NCBI RefSeq assembly: GCF_002252565.1
Contig: NZ_NPML01000002.1
Span: 62,001-126,000 of the forward strand
Length of the DNA: 64,000 nt
Source of the DNA: Petroclostridium xylanilyticum
GTDB lineage: Bacteria > Bacillota > Clostridia > SK-Y3
Direction: 5' to 3'
In this document: piece after piece, positions 56,991-64,000 of the stretch
Position numbering within the stretch: the first letter of the stretch is position 1
Layout of the letters: each line of letters starts with the position of its first letter
Notes under the pieces: generated by a model
The model's input: only the letters and a program-made list of their open reading frames with translations
Told to the model about the DNA's origin: nothing
Databases searched by the model: none
Made by a program: the position numbers and the translations under genes

Positions 56991-58604
56991 ATGGAGTACG
57001 CACGGATTTTGGAAGATTTGATACAGAAGGGTGTAAGAATTTTCAAGGTAGAACTCCTTCTCGATGCAAAAGCTGAATTTAAAAGCGCAACAGCAGCAAA
57101 AATATTGAAAGGATTGAAAGAAAAATACAGCGTCCTTTTCACATTGCCGGACTTAAGCAGTGACGGACTTGATGAAGACAACTGTGAATACCGCTTTTTC
57201 CTGGAAGGTGATATCGTGCTGCAAGCATTGAAAGAACTGATGGATGGCCTTGTAACCAATGAATGCGGTATTGATACATACTTTATCCAGGAAGTATTAA
57301 TGGATGATATTGATGCCGCTGTTGGCATTTATAATCTGGAACAGGTTGGAAATGGTAAGGAAATGGCTCACAATGACAGCGTTGCAGGACAGGAAGAGAA
57401 TAAGAACACAAAAGCCGATTCGGTAAGGATAGACATAGCCAAACTAAATATATTGAGCAACCTTGCAGCGGAGCTTGTAACCTGCAAAGCGCAGGTGGTG
57501 CAAGTCCTGAATATGTTTAAATCCCTCCGGGTTGCAGACAAGGATATTCAGACTGTAATAGATTATTTTGAAAAGGGGACATCCCAGCTCGAACGGATAT
57601 CTTTTGATTTGCAGGAACAAATAACGCAGCTTAGGATGTTCCCTATAAAGACGGTCTTCAGGAAAATCCCGAGGATTGTCAGGGATTTGGCTGTAAAATG
57701 CGGCAAAGAGATAGAACTTGATATCAAAGGCGAGGATACGGAACTGGACAAAACGGTGCTGGAACAGATTTCTGACCCGTTGGTGCATCTTGTAAGGAAT
57801 TGTGTGGATCATGGCATTGAAGCAGCTGAAGAGAGGACAGTGAATGGCAAGCCTGCAAAGGGAAGGATAACCATCAAAGCATATACCGAAGGGGACATTG
57901 TTTATTTAGAGGTGGAAGATGACGGAAGGGGTATCGATGTCGGAAAAATAAAGGAAAAAATCCTTGAAAACCGGCTTGCTTCTAAAGAGGAAATTGAGAT
58001 GATGGATGAGGGCCAGATAATGGACTATATTTTCAGGCCCGGCTTCTCCACTGCAGAAACTGTAAGTGAAATTTCTGGCAGAGGAGTAGGGATGGATGTT
58101 GTCCGCAGGAATATATCCCTTGTAAAAGGGAACATCAAGATTGAGAGCAAAAAAGGTTATGGGACCAAATTCATAATCCAGATACCGCTTACTGTAGCCA
58201 TTGTCAAGTCCTTGATGGTATTTGCATGCGGAAGGCTTTATTTGGTGCCCATAGACAAGGTAGTTGAGACATTCAAGGTTAAAACATCAAACATCAGGAC
58301 CGTGAACAACAAGAAAATCGTTAGTTGGAACGGGGAAATCGTTCCTATATTCAGTTTAGGTGAAATGCTTGGTTTGGAAGCAAAATATGATGATGAACAC
58401 CTGTATACCGTAGTTGTCCAGTATCGTAGTTCTAAAGTTGGAATAATTGTAAACAGGCTGTTGGGGGAACAGGAAGCAGTGGTGAAACCACTGGACAAAT
58501 ACATCGGGATGGTGGAAGGCATCATGGGGGCAACCATCCTTGGCGACGGCAAAGTGGTGCTGATGCTTGAGCCTGTAGGCTTGATTGACAGGATAGCAGG
58601 ATAG
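56991..58604 (+). CDS. cheA: CheA-type histidine kinase lacking the P1/Hpt domain
   Basis: The 537-aa protein starts with a P2-like domain (residues 1-110, VRIFKVELLLDAKAEFKSAT), then P3 dimerisation helices (about 145-215), a P4 ATPase (N-box HLVRNCVDHGIEAAEERT near 266, G1 DDGRGID near 310, GRGVGMDVVRRN near 364) and a P5/CheW-like domain to the end. No phospho-accepting His box is present at the N-terminus, and the chosen start follows GGAAGGAGG, so nothing is hidden upstream. The phosphotransfer domain is likely supplied by the Hpt-CheW protein at 61354. Confidence 0.93.
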   Translation: MEYARILEDLIQKGVRIFKVELLLDAKAEFKSATAAKILKGLKEKYSVLFTLPDLSSDGLDEDNCEYRFFLEGDIVLQALKELMDGLVTNECGIDTYFIQEVLMDDIDAAVGIYNLEQVGNGKEMAHNDSVAGQEENKNTKADSVRIDIAKLNILSNLAAELVTCKAQVVQVLNMFKSLRVADKDIQTVIDYFEKGTSQLERISFDLQEQITQLRMFPIKTVFRKIPRIVRDLAVKCGKEIELDIKGEDTELDKTVLEQISDPLVHLVRNCVDHGIEAAEERTVNGKPAKGRITIKAYTEGDIVYLEVEDDGRGIDVGKIKEKILENRLASKEEIEMMDEGQIMDYIFRPGFSTAETVSEISGRGVGMDVVRRNISLVKGNIKIESKKGYGTKFIIQIPLTVAIVKSLMVFACGRLYLVPIDKVVETFKVKTSNIRTVNNKKIVSWNGEIVPIFSLGEMLGLEAKYDDEHLYTVVVQYRSSKVGIIVNRLLGEQEAVVKPLDKYIGMVEGIMGATILGDGKVVLMLEPVGLIDRIAG

Positions 58605-58618
58605 AAGGAGTGTTTTTA

Positions 58619-60142
58619 GTGGATAAAGAATTATTGTTAAAAAATCTGGAAAGCAATGACTATATTGTACAAAAAGAAGCAATAAGGAAGCTTGTAAACT
58701 ACAATGAACCCATTGTAATTGACAGGCTGGTCCAAGTGTTATTGAATAACCAGAATAAGATGGTGGAAGATGTTTTATTGGAAAGCCTCAAACAGATGGG
58801 AGGAAGTTACCTAATGTCAGCTATGCTGGGACTGCTCGGTCATGGCGAGGCTTACATAAGGAATTTTGCTTTTGAAGTGTTAATGGCAATCGGAGGGCAG
58901 GATGTAGAGTTAATTATACAACAGACAGGAAATGAGGACAGGAATGTAAGGAAGTTTATTGTCGATATACTTGGAAGCATAGGTGACAAGCAAGCAGTTG
59001 GACCTTTGGTTGAGCGCCTTGAGGATGAAGATGTAAATGTTGTACAGGGTGCTGTTGAAGCGCTGGGCAATATCGGGGACAACAGTGTTGCTGGACTTCT
59101 GGTGGAAATGCTGCCCGTCTCCCATCAATGGGTACAATACACAATCCTTGATGTGCTTTCAAGGATAGGAGACAGCATAACCTTTTCCAACATATTAAAT
59201 ATGCCTTGGGAAACAGAAACAGGAATATATGGAGAAATATTCAAAATAATGAGAGATAAGGGCGATGGAGGACATGTTGAAGACTTAATTGGATTATATG
59301 AGAGGATTATGCTGCAGCTGCAAATGCAGGTGGTTGATGCAGTGCTTTCGATATCCAGGATGGAAGAAGTTGAATTTATTGCTAATATATTAAATAACAG
59401 TGATATCATATACAATTTGAAAAGCACGATAATTTTCGGTGAAGAAACGCAAAAAAACAAGCTGGTCTCTTATATTGCCGGGCTGGAAGCGCCGGCTGCC
59501 ATAGCAATATTGGGCAGGACGCTGTTTGATGAAACTATGGTATCTGTCTTTAAAGATTCTATAAAAAATTGCACTGTTGTTGACGACTACCATATAAACC
59601 TGTTCAAATGCGTAAAGTTTTTTGACAGCTGCACTGCAAAGGATATACTGGCAGATGTGCTGGAAAACGGTTGCGAGCCATATGTCGGGATTTCATTGGA
59701 CATTTTAAAGCAAAAACACATATACGATCTGTATCCGCAGCTTGTAGGGCTGTTAAAGAAAAAGTGCAGGATTATTGAGACAATCAAGCTGCTTGGCTCA
59801 TGGCCTGATGATAAATTAGACCTGGACGGAATTTACCATCTGTACGGTGAGTTCAATGATGAGGCCAGGTACTATGTATTAACAGAAATACTTTTGAAAT
59901 CAGGATATCAGGACCAAAGGGTGGTGGATGCGGTTGGACAACTGCTGGAAAACGCCATGCTTCAAGACAGTATGCTCATAAATGTTATCGGGATTGCTTC
60001 TGACATGGGAAGGGAAGAATTTGAGCCTTTACTTGAAAAGTTAATTGCCAGCCCGAATATGGATATATCTATCGCCGCAATTGAAGCTGCAGAAAAGATA
60101 CGATGGGGGATAAATGGAAATGCTGAAGAAACTGGGCAATGA
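58619..60142 (+). CDS. HEAT-repeat protein of the chemosensory operon
   Basis: The product has about 507 aa from GTG 58619, preceded by AGAAGGAG. The first 200 residues are clear HEAT/PBS-lyase-type repeats of about 31 residues (DRLVQVLLNNQNKMVEDVLL, VRKFIVDILGSIGDKQAVGP, VVQGAVEALGNIGDNSVAGL), the rest diverged helical repeats. No enzyme motif. It lies 14 bases after cheA, and its end overlaps cheR, so it belongs to the pathway, probably as a scaffold or output partner. Confidence 0.88.
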   Translation: MDKELLLKNLESNDYIVQKEAIRKLVNYNEPIVIDRLVQVLLNNQNKMVEDVLLESLKQMGGSYLMSAMLGLLGHGEAYIRNFAFEVLMAIGGQDVELIIQQTGNEDRNVRKFIVDILGSIGDKQAVGPLVERLEDEDVNVVQGAVEALGNIGDNSVAGLLVEMLPVSHQWVQYTILDVLSRIGDSITFSNILNMPWETETGIYGEIFKIMRDKGDGGHVEDLIGLYERIMLQLQMQVVDAVLSISRMEEVEFIANILNNSDIIYNLKSTIIFGEETQKNKLVSYIAGLEAPAAIAILGRTLFDETMVSVFKDSIKNCTVVDDYHINLFKCVKFFDSCTAKDILADVLENGCEPYVGISLDILKQKHIYDLYPQLVGLLKKKCRIIETIKLLGSWPDDKLDLDGIYHLYGEFNDEARYYVLTEILLKSGYQDQRVVDAVGQLLENAMLQDSMLINVIGIASDMGREEFEPLLEKLIASPNMDISIAAIEAAEKIRWGINGNAEETGQ

Positions 60143-60962
60143 TGAATTTAAGCATATACGGGAATACATATATGAAAAAAGCGGGCTGTATTTTGATGAT
60201 ACAAAAAAAGATTACCTGGAAAAAAGGCTGTTTGTCAGGATGAACCAGCTGAAAGTGCAGTCCTTTATTGAATATTATTATATGCTGAAGGTTGACAAAA
60301 ACGGTGAATTCAATAAGTTGGCCGAACTCATCACAACAAATGAGACATATTTTTTCAGGAATATCCCGCAGCTTAATACTTTTTCGTATCATATGCTGCC
60401 TGAATTGCTGACGCGGAAAGCCAATTCAGGTGATTTCAGGCTGAAAATATGGAGTGCGGGATGTTCAAGCGGAGAAGAACCATATACCATCGCCATCATA
60501 CTGAAAGAACGGCTCGAGTATATAGAAGACTGGGATATTGACATATATGGGACTGATATAAGCTTAAGGGTGCTGGAACTTGCAAGGGTTGGCGAATATT
60601 TCCCGCGGTCCTTGATGGACACGGGGGAGGATATTAAAAAAAAATATTTCAGACACGATGCTTTAAAAAATATGTATACAATTAACCAGGATATTAAGGA
60701 TATGGTTAGGTTGAAGCATTTAAACCTGTTTGATTCGCACCAGATGGCGTTTTTTAGAAATATAGATGTAATTTTTTGCAGGAATGTGTTGATATATTTT
60801 GATGAAGATTCAAGGAAAAGCGTAGTTGAAAGATTTTATGATGCTTTAATGCCAGGGGGGTATATAATACTTGGACACTCTGAAAGCATGTTGAGGATAA
60901 CCAGGGCGTTTGAAATGTTAAGGATGGGCGATGATATAGCCTATAGGAAACCATTGAAATGA
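60114..60962 (+). CDS. cheR: CheR receptor methyltransferase
   Basis: This is a protein of about 282 aa. The N-terminal helical domain (FKHIREYIYEKSGLYFDDTK, TTNETYFFRN) is followed by a SAM-binding Rossmann fold (IWSAGCSSGEEPYTIAI) and the motifs DIYGTDIS and IFCRNVLIYFD. It methylates receptor glutamates, opposing CheB. The start at 60114 overlaps the HEAT gene by 29 bases; ATG 60120 is better spaced from GGGGGA. No TPR extension or receptor-tethering site is evident. Confidence 0.95.
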   Translation: MEMLKKLGNDEFKHIREYIYEKSGLYFDDTKKDYLEKRLFVRMNQLKVQSFIEYYYMLKVDKNGEFNKLAELITTNETYFFRNIPQLNTFSYHMLPELLTRKANSGDFRLKIWSAGCSSGEEPYTIAIILKERLEYIEDWDIDIYGTDISLRVLELARVGEYFPRSLMDTGEDIKKKYFRHDALKNMYTINQDIKDMVRLKHLNLFDSHQMAFFRNIDVIFCRNVLIYFDEDSRKSVVERFYDALMPGGYIILGHSESMLRITRAFEMLRMGDDIAYRKPLK

Positions 60963-60985
60963 GAGGTTGAGGAGGATGTTGAAAA

Positions 60986-61342
60986 ATGGCAAAAATACTC
61001 ATTGTGGACGATTCTGACATGATAAAGAAAATTGTTGTGGGCACGCTTGCCAGAGGGGGACACCAGGTTGTGGAGGCGTCAAATGGATTGGAAGCTCTGG
61101 AGAGAATAAGCAGCACTCATTGTGACCTGGTCATAACTGACCTGAACATGCCAAAAATGGACGGCATACAGTTTACAAGAGAGTTAAGGAAGATGCCTTC
61201 ATATAAACGCATGCCTATATTCATATTGACCACCAACCCAGCCGAAGAAGAGAAAGCTTTGGCAGCAGGCGCAAACCTGTATTTAAAGAAGCCAGTATCT
61301 TCGGAAAAACTTTTGTCAAGCATTGATAAATATTTGAAATAG
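60986..61342 (+). CDS. cheY: CheY response regulator
   Basis: The 118-aa single receiver has ILIVDDSDM, phospho-Asp in LVITDLNMPKMDG near residue 53, Thr in IFILTTN and Lys in YLKKPV. GAGGAGG lies upstream. It is the likely diffusible output of the split kinase. The target is unknown because no motor gene lies in the window. Confidence 0.94.
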   Translation: MAKILIVDDSDMIKKIVVGTLARGGHQVVEASNGLEALERISSTHCDLVITDLNMPKMDGIQFTRELRKMPSYKRMPIFILTTNPAEEEKALAAGANLYLKKPVSSEKLLSSIDKYLK

Positions 61343-61353
61343 AGGTGGTAAAA

Positions 61354-62253
61354 GTGGAAGAATTCAATTCAAGCGAATACCAGGAAATTAAAAATGATTT
61401 TATTGACGAGGCAATGGAACACCTGCAAACCTTGGAGGACGGCCTTTTGATCATCGAACAGGATAGTGGCGATTATGAGCTTTTGAATACTGTTTTCAGG
61501 GCGGTACATTCCATTAAAGGTGCGGCTGATTATTTGGAACTGGATAAAATAGTAGCAACAGCCCATGTGATGGAAAATATACTTGATGATTTGCGGAATG
61601 GTACAGCTAAAGCAAATAAACAAGTAGTAAATTACCTTTTGAAAGGAGTTGACTTGCTGCAGGGATTGGTACATGAAGTCAAGACGGGCGAAGATAAAAA
61701 TATTGATTACCAGTCTTTTGTAAACGAAGCGCCAAGTATTGATAATGCAGGAAAGGATTCAGAAACAAAAAATAATTTGTCCACAATAAGGCTAAACACG
61801 GATAATCCTGACAGGTATGAAGGAGATGATGAACTAGAACAATCCAACAAATATATCATTTTTAAACTTGCAGACCAGTGCTATGGGGTTAATGTGTCTG
61901 AAATAAAGGAGATAGTAAAAATATCCGAAATTACCCCGATACCGTATTTGGATGAAGACATAACCGGATTGATGAATTTAAGAGGGGAAATCATTACCAT
62001 TGTCGACATGCGGAAAAAACTTACGGCAAACGGAACGAATGACAGTAAAAACAGGATTATCATTTTGAACAGGGAAGACACGCAAGTCGGGTTTATAGTT
62101 GACCAGGTTATGGAGGTAATGGAATTATTGCCAGAAGATATAAAGCCTCCCATGGTAGACAGGGACTTTAATGCCGATTATGTGTATGGGGTTGCGGAAA
62201 CCCAAAAAGCATTTATCATGCTCCTTGATATAAGGAAAATTTTGAATATTTGA
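61354..62253 (+). CDS. Hpt-CheW fusion protein (phosphotransfer domain in trans)
   Basis: This is a 299-aa two-domain protein. The N-terminal Hpt/P1 domain (about 1-110) has the phospho-accepting His52 in AVHSIKGAADYLELD. A polar linker (about 115-160) leads to a complete CheW domain (YIIFKLADQCYGVNVSEIKE, GLMNLRGEIITIVDMRKKL). There is no kinase domain. GTG 61354 follows AGAGGTGG; GTG 61345 overlaps that site. Paired with the P1-less CheA, it would complete a split kinase, its CheW half docking it into the array. Confidence 0.92.
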   Translation: MEEFNSSEYQEIKNDFIDEAMEHLQTLEDGLLIIEQDSGDYELLNTVFRAVHSIKGAADYLELDKIVATAHVMENILDDLRNGTAKANKQVVNYLLKGVDLLQGLVHEVKTGEDKNIDYQSFVNEAPSIDNAGKDSETKNNLSTIRLNTDNPDRYEGDDELEQSNKYIIFKLADQCYGVNVSEIKEIVKISEITPIPYLDEDITGLMNLRGEIITIVDMRKKLTANGTNDSKNRIIILNREDTQVGFIVDQVMEVMELLPEDIKPPMVDRDFNADYVYGVAETQKAFIMLLDIRKILNI

Positions 62254-62266
62254 CATGGTGGGCTTC

Positions 62267-62761
62267 ATGGGTAGAAATACAACTGTTTTGGTTATTGATG
62301 ATTCGGCAGTATGGCGCAAAATTATAAGGAAAAGGCTCAAGGATTTGGGATTTATCATTGTAGGCGAAGCTGCTGACGGACAGGATGGTGTTGGGAAGTA
62401 TATTTCTTTGAAACCCGACCTGGTGACAATGGATATTGAAATGCCGACCATGGATGGGTTAGCGGCAACCAAGCGGATACTTGAGATTGACCCCTGCGCC
62501 AGGATTATTATCGTAAGCTCAAAAGGTGATGAAAGTACCGTCAGGAAAGCCCTCCTTATCGGTGCAATTGATTTTATCGGCAAGGCGTCTATAAGCAAAG
62601 TTTGGGACTCAAAACTGAAAAAATATGTAAAAAAGGCAGGGTATAGTCAGACCTTCAAGAAAATTGCCGGTTATATAAAGGATATAAAGCCAGCTAAATT
62701 ATTAGCCATGATTGTGTCAAAATACTCTGCAAGAAGGAAGAAGGATGGCTATGGAGACTAA
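62267..62761 (+). CDS. Stand-alone CheB-type receiver with basic tail
   Basis: The 164-aa protein begins with a receiver most like those of CheB ([18 protein letters not shown], phospho-Asp in [13 protein letters not shown] near residue 55, [21 protein letters not shown]). It ends in a lysine-rich helical tail ([20 protein letters not shown]) with no esterase domain. ATG 62267 follows GGTGGG; ATG 62255 is possible. It may be a second phospho-acceptor or phosphate sink. It overlaps the last receptor gene. Confidence 0.88.
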   Translation: MGRNTTVLVIDDSAVWRKIIRKRLKDLGFIIVGEAADGQDGVGKYISLKPDLVTMDIEMPTMDGLAATKRILEIDPCARIIIVSSKGDESTVRKALLIGAIDFIGKASISKVWDSKLKKYVKKAGYSQTFKKIAGYIKDIKPAKLLAMIVSKYSARRKKDGYGD

Positions 62762-63923
62762 AGTGGCAAAAGTTTTATTTGCAGCGCTGCTTCTTGCGAT
62801 TGCTATAAATGGTGTAATATGTATTTTTTGGCCTTACAGGGTGTTGCTGGTTGCTTTTTTGCTCCTGCAGGCAGTTGTTGTACTGTTTGTGGCAAAGGAA
62901 TTTATATATGTATTAAAAAGCTTTGAAACCGTTGAGAAAATATGGCTTGAACTTGGACTCCCAAAAGGGACAGGTTCAGCTGGAAGTCAAGGCCTGAAAC
63001 TGTTGCTGGAACATATAAGGGAACTGCAAGACTGCAGGAGTGAAATTTTAAGATGTGCCCAACAAAATGTACAGGAAATTGAAATAAAAAAGCATGAGCT
63101 TGATGATGGAATTAATAAAATCCAGGGTAAAGCATTGAGGATAGCTGAAAATTCAACAGTGCAGGCAGGCGACATGGAATTATGCTACCAAAAGGCATTG
63201 GAGCTGTCAGAAAACATTTCGGATGTTATCGCAAAAACTGACAGCCTTTTTGGGCTTTCTTTAAAAGCACAGGAGCTAAGGGACCAGGGAGTATGCGTTA
63301 TAGGCAGGTTAATAGAAAAAGAGAAAGATGCGGAAGAATCGTTTAAACAGGTTAGCGAAGCTATTGTTGCTGCCAGAAAAAAGGATATGGAGATTGCTGC
63401 TATTATGGAAGATATAGATGATATTGCAAGGAAAACCAACCTTCTAGCCCTAAATGCTGCCATTGAGGCGGCAAGGGCTGGCAATGCTGGAAAAGGCTTT
63501 ATGGTTGTAGCAGAAGAAGTCAGGAAATTAGCTGCCCAGACAACACAGTTTACAAAAGGTATAAATGGCCTAATATCCAGTATCCAAAAACAATACGAAT
63601 ATGCGGATATGGCTGTACGAGGGGCTATTTCTGTAAATTATGAACAGAGGGACATAGTAGGAAGCACAAAAGATATTTTTGACCAAATTCAAGGCATATT
63701 ATCATCGTTCATACAAGAAATTGAAACTGTAAAGTCGAGTGGAGAAGAAATGGACAAAAAGAAATGGGAGATATTATCCTTTGTAGAAAAAATAGCGCTT
63801 GCATCCCATGAGGGGATAGGTGAGGTTGAGCAGATGAACGAACTTATAAGCTCACTAAAAAATAATATTGAGCTGTTGGACATTTTGGATGGGTGCCAAA
63901 GCTTGAACAAAATACCAATATAA
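62745..63923 (+). CDS. Membrane-anchored chemoreceptor without periplasmic sensor
   Basis: This is a protein of about 392 aa. Two adjacent membrane helices (residues about 8-28 and 33-52) leave almost no extracellular loop. The cytoplasmic part has a coiled coil and an MCP tip [18 protein letters not shown] near residue 232, then [18 protein letters not shown]. It probably senses an internal or membrane state, or anchors the array. ATG 62745 overlaps the receiver gene by 17 bases, with GGAAGAAGG upstream. Confidence 0.9.
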   Translation: MAMETKVAKVLFAALLLAIAINGVICIFWPYRVLLVAFLLLQAVVVLFVAKEFIYVLKSFETVEKIWLELGLPKGTGSAGSQGLKLLLEHIRELQDCRSEILRCAQQNVQEIEIKKHELDDGINKIQGKALRIAENSTVQAGDMELCYQKALELSENISDVIAKTDSLFGLSLKAQELRDQGVCVIGRLIEKEKDAEESFKQVSEAIVAARKKDMEIAAIMEDIDDIARKTNLLALNAAIEAARAGNAGKGFMVVAEEVRKLAAQTTQFTKGINGLISSIQKQYEYADMAVRGAISVNYEQRDIVGSTKDIFDQIQGILSSFIQEIETVKSSGEEMDKKKWEILSFVEKIALASHEGIGEVEQMNELISSLKNNIELLDILDGCQSLNKIPI

Positions 63924-64000
63924 GAGAGGCTAACAAATTGAAGAAGAGAGTTTAATATTTTGAGCTTTGATTTAATATCTTTCCAAGGAGAGCGACATAC
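63924..64000 (+). other. Right edge, ribosome site of the next gene
   Basis: CAAGGAGAGCG near 63984-63994 is a good ribosome site, and the window ends about six bases later. A further operon gene probably begins just beyond the edge. Confidence 0.5.

Overview
The window looks like a chromosomal stretch of an anaerobic, low-GC Clostridia-class Firmicute, possibly near the cellulolytic Acetivibrio/Ruminiclostridium group. The evidence is strong GGAGG ribosome binding sites, AT-rich spacers, a trimeric [FeFe]-hydrogenase, an agrBD locus, a glycolytic block leading into secG-rnr-smpB-ssrA, and many c-di-GMP and chemosensory proteins. The genus is inference; no 16S or ribosomal protein gene is present.

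1-4.3 kb: hydC-hydB-hydA plus a small [2Fe-2S] protein, an NADH/ferredoxin-linked hydrogenase operon that enters from the left edge. 4.3-10 kb: a DUF4363/DUF421 pair, an agr-type peptide operon (membrane protein, AgrB, 45-aa AgrD), a GGDEF/HD-GYP enzyme and an orphan membrane protein. 10-14 kb: zapA, a DUF362 ferredoxin protein, cheX, trmL and a DegV protein. 14-25 kb: gap, a fused pgk-tpiA, gpmI and eno, then secG, rnr, smpB and ssrA. Self-complementary word repeats sit in many of these spacers, and an exact 86-bp duplication lies between rnr and smpB.

25-53 kb is an accessory, decaying region. It holds toxin-antitoxin genes and remnants (GNAT, PIN, DUF4411, RelE, Fic, PBECR-like), abortive-infection and STAND-NTPase fragments, a three-gene PD-(D/E)XK nuclease module, conjugative-element and IS91-type fragments, a tyrosine recombinase, and three copies of an approximately 100-120 bp dispersed repeat. 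Several ORFs here are in-frame fusions of unrelated families, which points to repeated illegitimate deletion. Two orphan RNA leaders have a promoter, defined helices and a terminator (40.1-40.3 kb and 44.4-44.6 kb). An intact FIST + PAS/GGDEF/HD-GYP pair lies at 47.8-51.1 kb.

53-64 kb is one co-directional chemosensory operon: a soluble receptor with two signalling tips, CheW, CheB, a CheA without its histidine phosphotransfer domain, a HEAT-repeat protein, CheR, CheY, an Hpt-CheW fusion, a stand-alone receiver and a membrane-anchored receptor. The missing CheA P1 function appears to be supplied in trans by the Hpt-CheW protein. This split-kinase array is the best candidate in the window for an unusual working system. 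No flagellar or pilus genes are visible, so its output is unknown.
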